Source of the DNA: Pyrenochaeta sp. MPI-SDFR-AT-0127
Taxonomy: Eukaryota; Ascomycota; Dothideomycetes; Pleosporales; Cucurbitariaceae
DNA: 64,000 nucleotides
NCBI GenBank assembly: GCA_020747015.1
Contig: JAGTJM010000049.1
Span: forward strand, 62,001-126,000
Reading direction: 5' to 3'
Position 1 is the first letter of the stretch. Each line of letters starts with the position of its first letter. Below are positions 1-11,729 of this stretch, piece by piece. The notes beneath the pieces were generated by a model. The model had not been told where the DNA came from. It saw nothing but the letters and a program-made list of their open reading frames with translations, and ran no database searches. A program made the position numbers and the translations under genes.

Positions 1-894
1 AAAGTACGCTATAGCGGTGGTCAGAGTCGCGTAGTAGAACGGAGAGCGCAGTGTGACGGCTTACCGAGACCAACATTGAACCCGACAGACTCAAGACCAG
101 TGCTCGTTTCGACCGCTGGGTTTTTGTAGGCGCCATAAGCGTTGTAGAAGGGCTGAAGAGTGGCACCATAACCGAGCCAGAAAGCACCAAAAGAGGTGAA
201 AACGACGAAGGGGAATGTGTTGCCGAGAATCCACTACTTTCGGTTAGCAGTGGCCGATAGGAAGGATGAAAGAGTACGAAAGGGGCGAACATACTTCACC
301 GAGACCACCAAGAACCATCAACAAACCGCCAAAGAAGTAGTAAAATCCAGTGGACGCGGCACCACTGCCACCAGCACCTCGCCATCCCATGAGAGTCATG
401 CTCAGGGGCGTGAGTGAAAGCAAGAATCCGACGAGAGCCCTACGTCGGTTAGACGGAAGCAGGCCACATTGCATTGGGCAACTTACAGAGGAGTTGGGTT
501 ACCAAATGTCTTGCGCAATTCTCCTTTGACCTGGTTCTGTGGCGAGAGATAGAGCTTCTCGAAGAGCTCAGGCGAGATGGAAATACTGCCTGCTGTTCGG
601 ATTTGTCGCAGTGCGAGATCCGAATCAGTGGTGCCATCGAGGTGTTGATGGTTACCGTAGCCGTTTCCATAAGCTGGAACGCATCAGTCAAGGGCACAGC
701 GCTACACGTGCTGGCGACTTACCACCATCTTGTCGGGAGAAGTCCTTCTCCAGTGAGTTGCTGTTGTCCGTCATTCTCGCGTTTGATTCGTTTCTTGCAG
801 TTGAGCCAGCAGACAGAGTCTCTCCGTCCCTTCCTGTCGTGGCACCGAGATGTGCGTCGTTTGTTGCGTATTTGTGATCGTGATTTGAACTCAT
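1..894 (-). CDS. GPR1/FUN34/YaaH-family acetate transporter (partial, 3' end outside window)
   Basis: Predicted plasma-membrane acetate/monocarboxylate channel-type transporter of the Ady2/AcpA (GPR1/FUN34/YaaH) family. Four exons are visible and join in frame: 723-894, 487-673, 295-439 and 65-233, with GTAAGT, GTAAGT, GTATGT and GTAAGC donors. The ATG at 894 opens a hydrophilic N-terminus. It is followed by the family's pre-membrane block (ISPELFEKLYLSP), the signature GNPTPLAL (family form NPAPLGL), and helices with LTPLSMTLMGWRG, FYYFFGGLLMVLGGLGEW and NTFPFVVFTSFGAFWLGYG. The donor at 59-64 leads to a further exon beyond base 1, so the last membrane helices and the stop are not in the window. 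Family assignment is strong; acetate as the substrate is known for relatives and inferred here. Confidence 0.88.
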
Positions 895-3800
895 AACCGT
901 ACTGTTGTTGCTAAACAAGCCACTTCCCTTAGTGCTAGGGTTCTGGTAGAGTGTACTATTAGTTACACTTGTGGTTGCTGTAACTGAAGTCTCGTGACGG
1001 GACGTGGAAGGAGCAAAATTGGAGGACAGGGGAAGTTATATGCTGGAGCAGCATCTAGGGTAACAACTAGTGTTGTGGGTAAACTTAGTTCATACTGGAC
1101 CTTGGGCACGGATTCCAGTTCCAAAGAGGCGTAGTCGTCGGACGAAAGCAAAATGATCAACCTTTAAGAATGTAGCTGGCTGCAGCCAGGAAGCCGCTGA
1201 GCGTGAGGGGGGAGGGCCAACCGCTGCGGCTCCGCGCCAAACACTGTGTACGCGAGTGAGCATTGGCGGTAGTCAGATGTGCCTAGGCCAGAAATCGACT
1301 GGGACCAATTTCATGACTTGCTAGATGAATGGACCCATCCAGTGCTTGCGAGGGTGGCTCTCTTTACAAAGAATCCCTGGTAAGGAGTAGACGGGGCGAT
1401 TGATGCACTTGCAGCTCTAGCGCTTCATGTTCGCAACTGAACATGTGCGTAACAAAGAACATGCGGCCAGACAGCAAAGGAGCAACATTGAAAGGACTGT
1501 ATTTGGAATTTGGGAATCAGAGTGTACTTGGTCCATGACGCCATTGTATCGCCCATTCAATCAGAGAGAGTTCCATATCAACACTGAAAAGAGTCGCTAG
1601 TTGAAGCCAAGTAAGTCGGCGTCTGAAGTTCCTAAATGGGCCATGGTGGGAAACAGCTGCAGCTGACATGACCAAAGATTGTTGTGGCCATGCTCGCTAA
1701 CAGCCAGTAGGCGTCCATGGCCCCCAACAGAGACAACCGGTTCTCCGGAGTGAGTGGAGATGAAGAGATGTGAAACGCTAGGATTCGTGCGGAAAGGCGA
1801 GGCCCAGGAACTAATAGATCGTCGGCCCGTCACTAACGTGCTTGCCTTTTGCGGGGAAGCATGCTACACCCGCTACATGCGGACGCACACAGGCGTTATT
1901 CCCACACGTCATGTTGCGCACGGGAAACTCGAAGCCGCGAACTAGGCACTCCCCATGTTGAAGTCCCTGGGGGTACCGGGTGTTGAGGGAAAGATCACCT
2001 GCGTCTCCTCCCACCGCTTGGTGATGAATGACCTCGGGACAGGGAAGACAATGCAACTCTCCAGCACAGAATTCGCGCCTCGGAGTCGGTTACTCAGAGA
2101 GCCGCACCGCCTCAACCGTGGTCGGCCTGGGGGTTATGTGTGTGGACGGAGCAAAGGTACAACTTGGTAGTAAGTCGAGCCATTGTCGTGCGATCGACGG
2201 GATGCACGACCAATCACAGTCTACGCCCATTCCAGGTGTCCAGAAGCTGTCCGCTCCCCCGCACTATGGTCCAAATATGTGCACTGTCCAGAAGCGGTGG
2301 AGTGACGGAGGAACAACACGGCGGCTTGTTGCGCTCATCCGAAGTCGTATCGGAAGGTGCTGAGGCGGAGGCGTTCCGCGGTGGCTGCGACCATACCTTA
2401 TTTGGAAACTATCAAAAGGTTAGCAAGCGGCTCTCGACGCTCCCTGGTCCTGGCGAAAAGGATTAAATCGAGTCTCACAATGTGAAGGGGCTGCAGAAAG
2501 TACGGTCCAGGATGGTGAGCGGCGCAAGGTTGCCATAGCTTATTCCCTCCAGTGGTGTCAACCCGGCATTGAGTGGGGAGATCCCAGCCAGCCTCATGTA
2601 GTATCTTCGAGGCTGATGCCGGCTGCCCGGTTTCCCAACAATCATTCCTTTCCAGCTGGCCGTGAAATGGTTCCATATCTGCAGGGCAGAAACTATACAG
2701 TTTGTGTACTAGCTTCACAAAACGCAGACTATGCCATCCGTGCTTTTGGCGCTCGAACGGATCTCAGAAGGTGGCTGTTCAGTTCTACCGTGAGTGGCAC
2801 TTGGTCCATACTGCCATCAGCTGGTGATGATTCGAGCTCGAATGACGAAGTGCTGTTGGCTGCCTTGGGATAACACCATGCTTGTTAAGACCGATAATGG
2901 GTTTGCGGTCTTGGTTGAATGCCACGGTCAGCTTGTTTGATCTTATCATGACAGAAGATTCCTTGGCCTGCCGCTTGATCCTTCTGAGGGCTTCATTTGC
3001 GTCGACGTGTGTTCAAAACAAGGCCGCCTCTTTGCAGGCAGCTAGCAATCGAGAAAGACTTTGGGCCAACACGCAATCAACCATTTGATGACCAACCCTT
3101 CGGAACATGTGCGATGGTTTTCACCCTGACCACATCAAGGCACTGATATCCCGAGACCTTGCATCGACTCGGGTGGGTATGCCAGGGGCTGAGGCTAATC
3201 TGTAGCGACAGCAAATTAGGAAATGCAAGGCCAACCCCCAGATGCTCCACTCACTGCCGTGCGCACACGTTCGCTGGTCTTCCCCCTATATCCCTGGCTC
3301 CCTAACCCGCGATGAGCGTAAGTCAATCTTCGCAGCTGTCCCACTGACCACTGCGGCTTTCAGGTAGGTTCGGTTCGGTTCAAGTCTTGAAGAGAAAGCT
3401 GCTGTCAGATCTGCTCCTATGGTCACAGCATTGTATCCTAGAGGCCAGTCCGCAGCCATGATTGAAGGCTCTGTTCCCAATCCTGGACCTCGTTGAAACG
3501 AAAGGTCAAAGTGTGGGAGTACAGTCATCGAGGTGCTTGTAATAACTTCCCTGCCGTTCGATCGCCGATACGTTCATCCTCGGTCTTTCGTCATGCTCCT
3601 GCTGCCTCGTGGTATTGCTCGCCGGTAGATTTCGTTGTACATGGTATCGCGTCGAAGAGTCGAAGCGTCGAATGATCGATCATGGTTCAGGAATTGGATA
3701 ATTGATTGTCTCAAACCACAACCTTATTAAACCAGTCCTACAGATACCGACTATCGTTGGAGCGGTCTTGAACCTGGCGGCCAGCCAGCGGAGACCTGTA

Positions 3801-4311
3801 ATATGCAAGCTGAATGGGCGTTGACAAGCTGCGGACACAACTTCTTCAAGAGGGTGCATGGGATCAAAAATGTAAGATAGGAGAGTCACATGCAGCTCAT
3901 GCTTGTCTTCTGCTTTTGGATGGCACGATCAAAGAGTGACAAGCGGCAATTGCATGGGCCGCGAAGGTTGTATCGAAGTCTTCATCCCTTCACAAAGTTA
4001 ACAGAACACGAATCATCGATACATGTACGCTCGACTTGGATGGTAGTGGGGTGAAGATTGAGCAGCACCTTCAATTACGCCCTGATGCAAGGAACTTCGA
4101 GGCCAGCGCCCTGTTTTGCTATTGCAACATGGCACACCAGCCAGACCGACAGGCAATCATAGTCGACAGTCGGATTTCGTTGCTTGGCATATTCAGGACG
4201 AACCCAATACTATAGTGCCAACCACAAGTGCCAATCACAGTGGTAGAAGATGGAGACTAGCCTGGACGTTTCGGCGAGCCCTATTGTGCTGTTCATATTC
4301 CCTTGGTTGCC
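895..4311. other. Gene-poor interval, 3.4 kb
   Basis: Only short open frames (at most about 110 codons) occur on either strand, and none shows a recognisable domain, splice-linked continuation or signal peptide. Base composition looks similar to neighbouring genic DNA, so there is no visible AT-rich mutated repeat block. The left end must hold the promoter of the acetate transporter, and the right end the 3' flank of the isomerase gene. I see no tRNA-like fold. Confidence 0.5.
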
Positions 4312-5079
4312 TCAGGCACCGCCCACTTCTTGGACAACCTTCTTCAAATTATGGATGTCGTGTGCGAAACGTCCTAAGAACAAACCATCGACACCCTCGG
4401 CAATCTTTGCAAAAGTGCCTGGTCCTGCGCTTCCACCATAGACGATTCTTGTAACACCGTTCCTGCCAGCAGCCAGCTTCCTCAGCTCTTTTGTGACATT
4501 CACCACATGATCTGGATCAGCGGGCTCCTTTGCCCCAATTGCCCACACGGGTTCGTAAGCCAATATGACCTCGGTATCGTCAGGCACAGCGGCTAGGACT
4601 GATGTGACTTGCGGTTTGCACTCTTCGATAGCGGCGCCCACGGCAGCTGATGCAACGGTATGATGGGTCGTCTCCCCGATGCACACTAATGGGATCAGCC
4701 CGTTCCTGGCAGCCGCAGCCGCTTTCTTCGCGACCGACTCGTCCGTTTCGCCAAAGGTTGCCCTCCGCTCGGCATGTCCGATTTCCACGATCCTCGCGCC
4801 AGCTTGTCGCAACACCAGGGGGCTAACTTCGCCTGTGTACGCACCCTTGTCTTCCCAGAAGGTGTCTTGCGCGCCGAGGATAATGGACGACGACTCAAGG
4901 ATGCGGGCAGATTCGGTAAGCGAGACGAAGTCGGGGATGACGAAGAGGTCTATACGGGCGTTCCAGGCATCGCCATCAAGTTGCAGGACGCCGCGGATGT
5001 ACGAGAGCGTGCTGGGGAGGTCGAAGTACATTTTCAACGAGACGCCTACAATGCGGCGCGCGCGAGCAACAGGAGGCAT
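4312..5079 (-). CDS. Triosephosphate isomerase-like protein (divergent paralogue)
   Basis: Single-exon, 255-residue TIM-barrel isomerase. Catalytic residues of the family are in place: Lys16 in GVSLKMYF, His102 in EIGHAERR, Glu176 in LAYEPVWAIG, and the phosphate-binding YGGSAG at 214-219. It differs from glycolytic TIM: the first-strand motif GNWKMN is replaced by VSLKMY, and the loop-6 hinge after AIG reads AKEPAD instead of the TGKTA type. It is therefore probably an isomerase of a related sugar phosphate (a tetrulose or pentulose phosphate, by analogy with TIM-like erythrulose-phosphate isomerases) rather than the main glycolytic enzyme; this is inference. The frame is open well upstream of the chosen ATG (to about 5448), but that part is unlike any TIM and a short start fits family length (about 250). 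It is divergent to MET13. Confidence 0.85.
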   Translation of the reverse strand: MPPVARARRIVGVSLKMYFDLPSTLSYIRGVLQLDGDAWNARIDLFVIPDFVSLTESARILESSSIILGAQDTFWEDKGAYTGEVSPLVLRQAGARIVEIGHAERRATFGETDESVAKKAAAAARNGLIPLVCIGETTHHTVASAAVGAAIEECKPQVTSVLAAVPDDTEVILAYEPVWAIGAKEPADPDHVVNVTKELRKLAAGRNGVTRIVYGGSAGPGTFAKIAEGVDGLFLGRFAHDIHNLKKVVQEVGGA

Positions 5080-5851
5080 GACGGGCGGAGATAGGAACAC
5101 GCTGCGGGAAAAGTGTAGGGGCTCGCAAGTAGAGTCTGTGGAGGAACTGTTAAGGAGAGTCGGGGCTGCGGCATGGACGTCTTGTGAATTGTAGTCGGCA
5201 TCGTGACGAGCGCCAGCCCACAGCATGGAGAGATTCGGGGTTGCTCCATGTGGGATGCCGGGGGAGCCACGGCCGCCCGCAATTCGGTGGGGAGCAGCGA
5301 GTGTGGGGCCTCGTGGTTCAAGACGTGGAAAATGCCCCCTCGGCCACATGCGCCGCCTCCAATGCTCTCTGTGCTCTACATGCCATGTTAATATACGCCT
5401 TGTGCCCCGCGTAGCAAGCGCAGTTGCAATTGGTGCCAGAGCAGCCATGGCTCCTCAGTCCCCGTGTCCTTGGCAGGGCTGCCCTCCGATTGCTGCTCCG
5501 ACTGGCGCTAACCCCAATGGCTCTCCAACCTGCTCCGCTAAGAAAACTGCGCATCAACCGCTTCGCTGCCCTCTTCAATCGTATCCAAGGCAGCTCCGAC
5601 CGCTGTGGTACATGTCGCGGATTCACGCAGATCGCTGGGCCCGCAAACGCTATTTCGGATAGTCTGTGGTGGAGAGAATCCGTTGCCTGCTCCCCATCCT
5701 TGTAAGTCTCGGTGTGAGATGCCATCGCGGGGTGCATGAGTGCACATGTGCATATCCTCGATATTTATACAGCAACTGACCTTGTCCAGACTTGAAGCTC
5801 ATTTTCTCTTCTTCATCTTTCCTCTTCCTCTTCCTCTTCCTCGTCGCCACT
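5080..5851. promoter_or_regulatory. Shared upstream region of the TIM paralogue and MET13
   Basis: This 772-bp divergent interval should carry the promoters of both flanking genes. On the MET13 side it holds the 12-bp palindrome TGCACATGTGCA at 5741-5752, a TATTTATA sequence at 5762-5769, and a long pyrimidine tract of CTT/CCT units at about 5808-5850 ending at the MET13 ATG, a common look for fungal 5' leaders. Overlapping open frames on both strands here lack any protein signature and I take them as chance. Confidence 0.55.
5762..5769 (+). promoter_or_regulatory. TATA-like element upstream of MET13
   Basis: TATTTATA lies 83-90 bp before the MET13 ATG, just downstream of the 12-bp palindrome at 5741-5752. 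Position and sequence suit a core promoter element; there is no transcript evidence. Confidence 0.3.
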
Positions 5852-7910
5852 ATGCACATCTCCCAGAAACTGGCCCAGGCGAGGGCCGAGGGGAAGCCCA
5901 CCTTTTCCTTCGAGTTCTTCCCTCCAAAGACTGCGCAGGTATGCTGTAATGCTTTCATCACCAAGCAGACTGTATCCTAACATGGGCTAGGGTGTCCAAA
6001 ATCTCTACGACCGCATGGACCGCATGCATGGCTTCGGTCCGCAGTTCATCGATCTCACCTGGGGCGCCGGTGGCCGCCATTCGAAGCTGACCTGCGAAAT
6101 GGTCAAGGTCGCCCAGTCTGTGTACGGCCTCGAGACCTGTATGCACCTCACCTGCACCGACATGGAGAAAACGAAGCTCGACGAAGCTCTCCGAGACGCA
6201 TACCAGTCGGGCTGCACCAACATCCTTGCCCTCAGAGGAGACCCGCCTCGCGAACGGGAAAAGTGGGAGGCTACGGCTGGTGGCTTCCGCTACGCAAAGG
6301 ATCTGGTCGTATACATCAGGGAGAAATACGGCAACCACTTCGACATTGGTGTGGCTGGATACTCGGAGGGAAGCGATGACAACGACAATGTCGATGAGCT
6401 CATCGATCACCTGAAAGAAAAAGTGGACGCCGGTGCAACTTTCATTGTTACACAGATGTTTTACGATACCGACATCTTCCTGGACTGGGTCAAAAAGGTT
6501 CGTGCAAAGGGCATCGACATTCCGATCATTCCCGGCATCATGCCCATCCACACACATGCCGCCTTTTTGCGAAGAGCGACGTGGACCAAGTGCAACATCC
6601 CCCAGCATTGGACCGAGGCCCTAGAGCCCATCAAAAATGACGATGTGGAGGTGCGCGAGGTTGGGCGAGGTCTCGTAGCAGACATGTGCCGCACGCTGAT
6701 TGATGCTGGCATTCTGCATCTGCATTTGTGAGTCACTTGCAAATTTCGTCTACGTGCATTTACTCATCATGATAGCTACACAATGAATCTTGCACAAGCC
6801 ACTCGCATGGTTCTCGAGGAGTTGGAGCTACTGCCCGACGTCGAGTCTCCATTGGAGAAGCCGCTTCCCTGGAGACCTTCCTTGGGCCTCAACCGCCGAG
6901 ATGAGAATGTTCGACCCATTTTCTGGCGCAACCGTAATCGTTCTTACATTGCACGTACTCAAGATTGGGACGAATTTCCCAATGGCCGCTGGGGAGACTC
7001 AAGGTCTCCTGCCTTTGGCGAACTGGACTCGTACGGAATTGGTCTCAAGGGTACCAATGAGCAAAACATCAAGCTGTGGGGTACACCAACGTCGATCAAG
7101 GACCTGTCTGATCTTTTCGTGCGTTATATGGAAGGCAAGCTCGAATCTCTGCCATGGAGTGAGCAGGCCATCACCAATGAAGCTGGGTCTATTCAACATG
7201 ACCTAATCGATCTGAACCGACGCGGCTTTCTGACCATCAATTCGCAGCCTGCTGTTAATGGTGCTAAGTCGTCCGATCCCGTCTTTGGTTGGGGTCCACG
7301 CAACGGATACGTTTACCAGAAAGCTTATCTCGAAGTCCTTGTCTCACCTGAATTCATCGCGGAAATTATCACTCGCATCGAGCGTGATCCGGAATTTACT
7401 TACTACGCTGTGAACAAGGACGGTGACCTGAAAACGAACGCCCCTAACGAAGGTCCAAACGCCGTCACTTGGGGTGTCTTCCCTGGCAAGGAAATTGTGC
7501 AGCCGACCATTGTGGAGACTGTCAGTTTCCTGGCCTGGAAGGATGAATTCTACCGACTAGGTCAACAGTGGGCGAACTGCCATTCAGCCATCAGCCCCTC
7601 AAGATATGTTATTCAGGATGTCGTGGATACTTGGTACCTTCTCAACATTGTCCACAACGACTTCCACGCTACCCGTGGCATTTTCCCCATATTCGATGGC
7701 TTACGTGTCAAGGATATGGAGCGGGAACTTCATCATCCCAGTGCTGACATTCCCCTCACGAACGGCTACGAGGCCACAAATGGTACCAACGGTACTAACG
7801 GCGAAAAGTCCGAAGTCTCAAACCAGGCAAAGCCAGGCCTTGTTGATGCTGCCAAATCAGCGGCTATCGAAGTCACTAATGGCTTGAAAGGCCTGACAGT
7901 GTCTAGTTAA
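5852..7910 (+). CDS. MET13: Methylenetetrahydrofolate reductase
   Basis: Makes 5-methyltetrahydrofolate from 5,10-methylenetetrahydrofolate, supplying the methyl group for methionine synthesis; a cytosolic flavoprotein. Exons 5852-5938, 5991-6727 and 6776-7910 join to 652 residues, close to the usual size. The N-terminal TIM-barrel catalytic domain starts FSFEFFPPKTAQ, continues with GVQNLYDRMDRM, IDLTWGAGG and ILALRGDPP, and reaches HLHFYTMNLAQAT across the second intron. The C-terminal half (LGLNRRDE, WGVFPGKEIVQPTIV, WYLLNIVHNDFH) is the fungal/animal regulatory domain. The N-terminus (MHISQKL...GKPTFSFE, GVQNLYDRMDR) resembles yeast Met13 rather than Met12. The tail has NGTNGTNG repeats of no clear role. 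A pyrimidine-rich leader precedes the ATG. Confidence 0.95.
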
Positions 7911-8752
7911 CCTACTAATCCCTAAGTGATGACTTACGATCTTACTGCATTCAACACGGCAAGACCGGTTCCAAGTATGGCGTTTTATGAATGACAGCCT
8001 GCACAATTCGGTGTTCAACAATGAAGGCAGCGTTAATCTACTCTCAACAGTACTCTGTACGCTTCAACAAGCGTACGTTTCGGCTCTATACCTTTTTATG
8101 GCGTTTCTGGACCGGACTATCACAACTATGGGGTTTTGTCAGTATTGGGGGAAACACAGGTTTTTCAATGCACACTGTGCAACCAAAAAAGCATTTGGGT
8201 GGCGTCTATTCAACCTGACGACCGATGGCGAAGGAAATGTACGGCAGCGCTCCATTATGCAAAAGGACGTGAACAAAGTTCGGTTGGCATTGACAGGGAT
8301 GGAATGAACTTCTTGAGATACCCGACTAGCACCCTCAACGGTGTTGGTCAAACCGCAATCTGCGTGCCATCAAAGGCTTTATTTTTATTTTTTTAAAAAA
8401 AAAGTCCTTTGGCCGTCTTCACATTCAGTTTCAACTCTCCTTCTCTCTTCTCGTCTGACTATGTCTCTTGTTTAGTCATGTGATGCCAAAGCTCCCCAAA
8501 AGCCCCTTGCGGCACTGCAGTCGTTTTGATCAGCAGAAAGTGGTCAGATCAAGGCATCTCAAAGACAATGATCCTCAACACCCAACATCTATTCACGTGC
8601 ACATGAACATTATATGAAGGTGGAAAGTTTCAATATCATAACAATACATATCTACAAGGGGCATTACACAATGTCTGCACAAAAGACGAAACAAAACGCT
8701 TTGGTCTCACAGCCTTTTTTTTAACTCAAAATTTCCCATGAGCCACGTAGAA
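7911..8752. other. Convergent 3' interval between MET13 and FOX2
   Basis: 842 bp between two convergent stops. It includes an A/T homopolymer stretch near 8383-8403 that may serve 3'-end formation. Short open frames show no domain. No RNA gene seen. Confidence 0.5.
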
Positions 8753-11729
8753 TTACAACTTGCTTCCTCCTCCCAACAGCTCAGCGCCAGCCCCCGAGAT
8801 GGCAAGCTTACCCGTCTCCTTGACCTTTGTCTGGAAAGCGACCGTGTTGCCCGTCTTCCACATCTCGGTGATGAGTGTCTGGCCGGGCAGTACGACGCCA
8901 GCGAATCGGACCTTGATGTTCTTGAATGGGCCGAACTTCTGGAGCACATGCTTGCCGGAGATACCAAACGAGCAGAGACCGTGGAGGATGGGGGTGTCGA
9001 AACCACCGACCTTGCTGAATTGAGGGTCGATGTGGAGAGGGTTGAGGTCGCCAGACAATCGGTAGATGGCAGCCTGTTCCTCAGTCGTCTTCTCCTCGAC
9101 AACAACGTCCGGAGCACGCTGCGGTGGCTTGTGGGCTTTTGTAGCAGCGCCACGGTCGCCGCCCTTCTTCTGACCTCCGAAGTCTCCTGAGCCACGGATG
9201 AACACGGTGCTTTCATTGTAGAAGATCTCTTCACCAGTATTCGCGTCCTTGGTGATGGAGCCGTAGACAACGAGGCCAGCGGCGCCCTTGTCCACGACTT
9301 CGACGAGCTTGGGAATTGAGACAAGCTTCGCTTCGGTAGGGATGGGGAACTTGCGGATCTCGAGGAACTGCTCGCCGTGTAGGAGCATACGGGGGTCGAA
9401 GTTAGGGACAATATCGTCGAAGCTGAATGGCGATTCGGCGTTAAATGGTGGGATCACACCATAGGTAGGGATGACCTGGAAGTTCTCGTCACCTTCATAT
9501 ACGAAGGGCAGGTCGGTACGTTTAGCGCCAATGCCGATGTCTGTTTGGTATTAGAATACGTTGGTCGTGAAGATAAGATGATAGAGAACTTACTGTAAAG
9601 AATGACATCCCTCTCGGTGTACTCGAATGGTGTGCCCTCAGACTTAGCAGCCAACGCCTCCTTCTGAGCCTTGAGAATCTCCTCGTTGCTCTTCCTGTCC
9701 TTCTTTGGCTTCTTGCTCTTCTTGCTAGTATTCTCCATGTTCGCCATAATGGACTTGAGACCACTGGCATTATCGAATGGATAATCAGCACGGCCATCAT
9801 CGAAGTTGGTGATGCGGCCCCACTGCGCGAGAACAGCCTCAGGAGTGAGCTTGACATCGACTGGGAAGCCGTGACCGCCAGTGCGCTGCCACCTGGTCTG
9901 CGCGAACCAGCCAGAGCCCATCTCGTAGAGGCCACCGGTTGGCTCAGGTGCCTTGTCAGAGACGAGGAGGAGGACAAGAGGAGCGTTGAAATCGGGCTTA
10001 AGAGCCTGGACGATCTCTTCAGGCATGATGGTGCGGGTGAGCTGGGTACCAGCGTTGGGTGCAACAGTGTTGACATAGATGTTATTCTTCTTGCCCTCAA
10101 GAGCAAGAGACTTGGAGAAACCGAGGATACCGCACTTCGCAGAAGCATAGTTGGCCTGACCGAAGTTGCCGTAGATACCGCTGGTGGAGGTCGTGTTGAT
10201 GATGCGGCCATACTTCTGCTTGATCATGAAAGGCCAAGCAGCCTTGGAGCACGAGTATGTTCCGTTAAGATGCACCTTGTGAATGATGTCCCACTGGTCA
10301 TCAGTCATGTTGGCAAATGCCTTGTCGCGGAGGATACCGGCGTTGTTGATGAGGATGTCAATGCGGCCGTACTTCTCAATGGCAGTCTTGATGACTGCCT
10401 CGCCGTCCTGAACATCAGCTTTGTTTCCAACAGCCTCTCCACCGAGCTTTTGGATCTCCTGCACAACTGTGTCAGGGTTCACAAGGTCATTGACAACAAC
10501 CTTCGCTCCGCGCTTGGCCAGCTCAAGGCAGTAGATACGACCGAGGCCAGCACCTCCACCAGTCACAAGCGCAACCTTGCCCTTGAAATCAGGCTCATCG
10601 GCCTTCGCGTTGGGTGGCTGCTGGTTGGACTTCTCGAGGAGCTCCAAAGCGTTCGCAGGGCCAGTTGGGAATTCGGGCTTGGAGTAGTCGACGATGTCCT
10701 TCCAATTGGCAGCCACGGCACCAGGTGTGAAGGTCTCGTCGGTCTTTAGCAGACAACCCTTTGCTCGCTGCCATCGCAGCTTGGCAATGTGACCACCGCC
10801 AGCCTCGAAAATGGCGCCAGTCTCGGTAGATGACTTGTGTGTAAGGACGGCGACGAGCGGCACGATCCACTCAGGCTTCAGCTTCGCGAGGACATCGGGA
10901 GGCATAACGGTTTCGGTCATTCGGCTTGCAGCAATTGGGGCGATGACGTTGCAGAGAATGTTGTACTTGAGGCCCTCTTTTGCGAGCGTCTCGGTGAAGC
11001 CGACAAGGGCAAGTTTGGCAGCTACATTAATTAGCATACGCCCGTGTATTAGAAGATGCGAGAAGCATACCAGAGTAATTTGTTTGTCCAAAGGAGCCGA
11101 ACAGACCCGCAGCAGATGCAGTGCTAATAAGCCTGCCATACTTTTGCTTCCTGAAGTATGGCCACGCTGCTTTCGCACACTTGTATGCTCCCAGAACGTG
11201 AACCTTGTAGATCAAGTCCCAGTCTGCTTGCTTCATGTTCTTGAAGCTGATGTCTCGTAGGATACCGGCATTGTTGATGAGGACATCGACACGTCCAAAG
11301 GCGTCGATTGCCGTCTTGATGATGGCGTCTCCATTCTCGACCGAATCGTAGTTGGCAACGGCTTTGCCGCCTGCGGAGCGGATCTCTTCGACTACTTTGT
11401 CTGCGGCCTACATGATGTTGATTAGCGATTGCCGCTGTAGTGTATGGATCATGGAGTAGGTGAGACTGAAGTTGCACTCTGCAAGTAGGGTCGACGCTCG
11501 AAGCTATGCAAGAAAGGCGGCTGGCGTGTGCAAAGCCGCAGGGGATATTATCGAATAAGGAACTTACCGCTGAACCTGTGCCCTCACCCTTGAAGCTTCC
11601 GCCGAGGTCGTTTACCACGACATTCGCACCGCGGCTTGCGAAGAAGATGGCATAATCGCGACCTAGACCACCACCAGCACCTGTCACAACAACGGTCTGG
11701 CCGTCGTATCGCAGGTCTTGCGAAGCCAT
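8753..11729 (-). CDS. FOX2: Peroxisomal multifunctional beta-oxidation enzyme (hydratase-dehydrogenase)
   Basis: Catalyses the second and third steps of peroxisomal beta-oxidation (2-enoyl-CoA hydratase 2 and 3R-hydroxyacyl-CoA dehydrogenase). Exons 11568-11729, 11071-11407, 9594-11021 and 8753-9540 give 904 residues, the usual size. There are two tandem short-chain dehydrogenase domains: the first has VTGAGGGLGRDYA and catalytic YSAAK (formed across an intron); the second has VTGGGAGLGRIYC and YASAK. A linker rich in Lys follows, then a MaoC/hot-dog hydratase 2 domain with catalytic DLNPLHIDP and HGLCSFGISG. The C-terminus is SKL, a type 1 peroxisomal targeting signal. A CCTCGG box upstream (11984-11989) matches the fatty-acid response element bound by FarA/FarB in Aspergillus. 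Confidence 0.96.

Noticed and set aside
5225..5737. Overlapping frames on both strands between the TIM paralogue and MET13
   Set aside because: Arg/Pro/Ser/Ala-rich products in GC-rich DNA with no signature; best read as a divergent promoter.
9522..10749. Open frames of about 230-290 codons overlapping FOX2 in other frames or on the opposite strand
   Set aside because: They lie fully inside FOX2 exons, have no family signature, and reflect the codon bias of the real gene.
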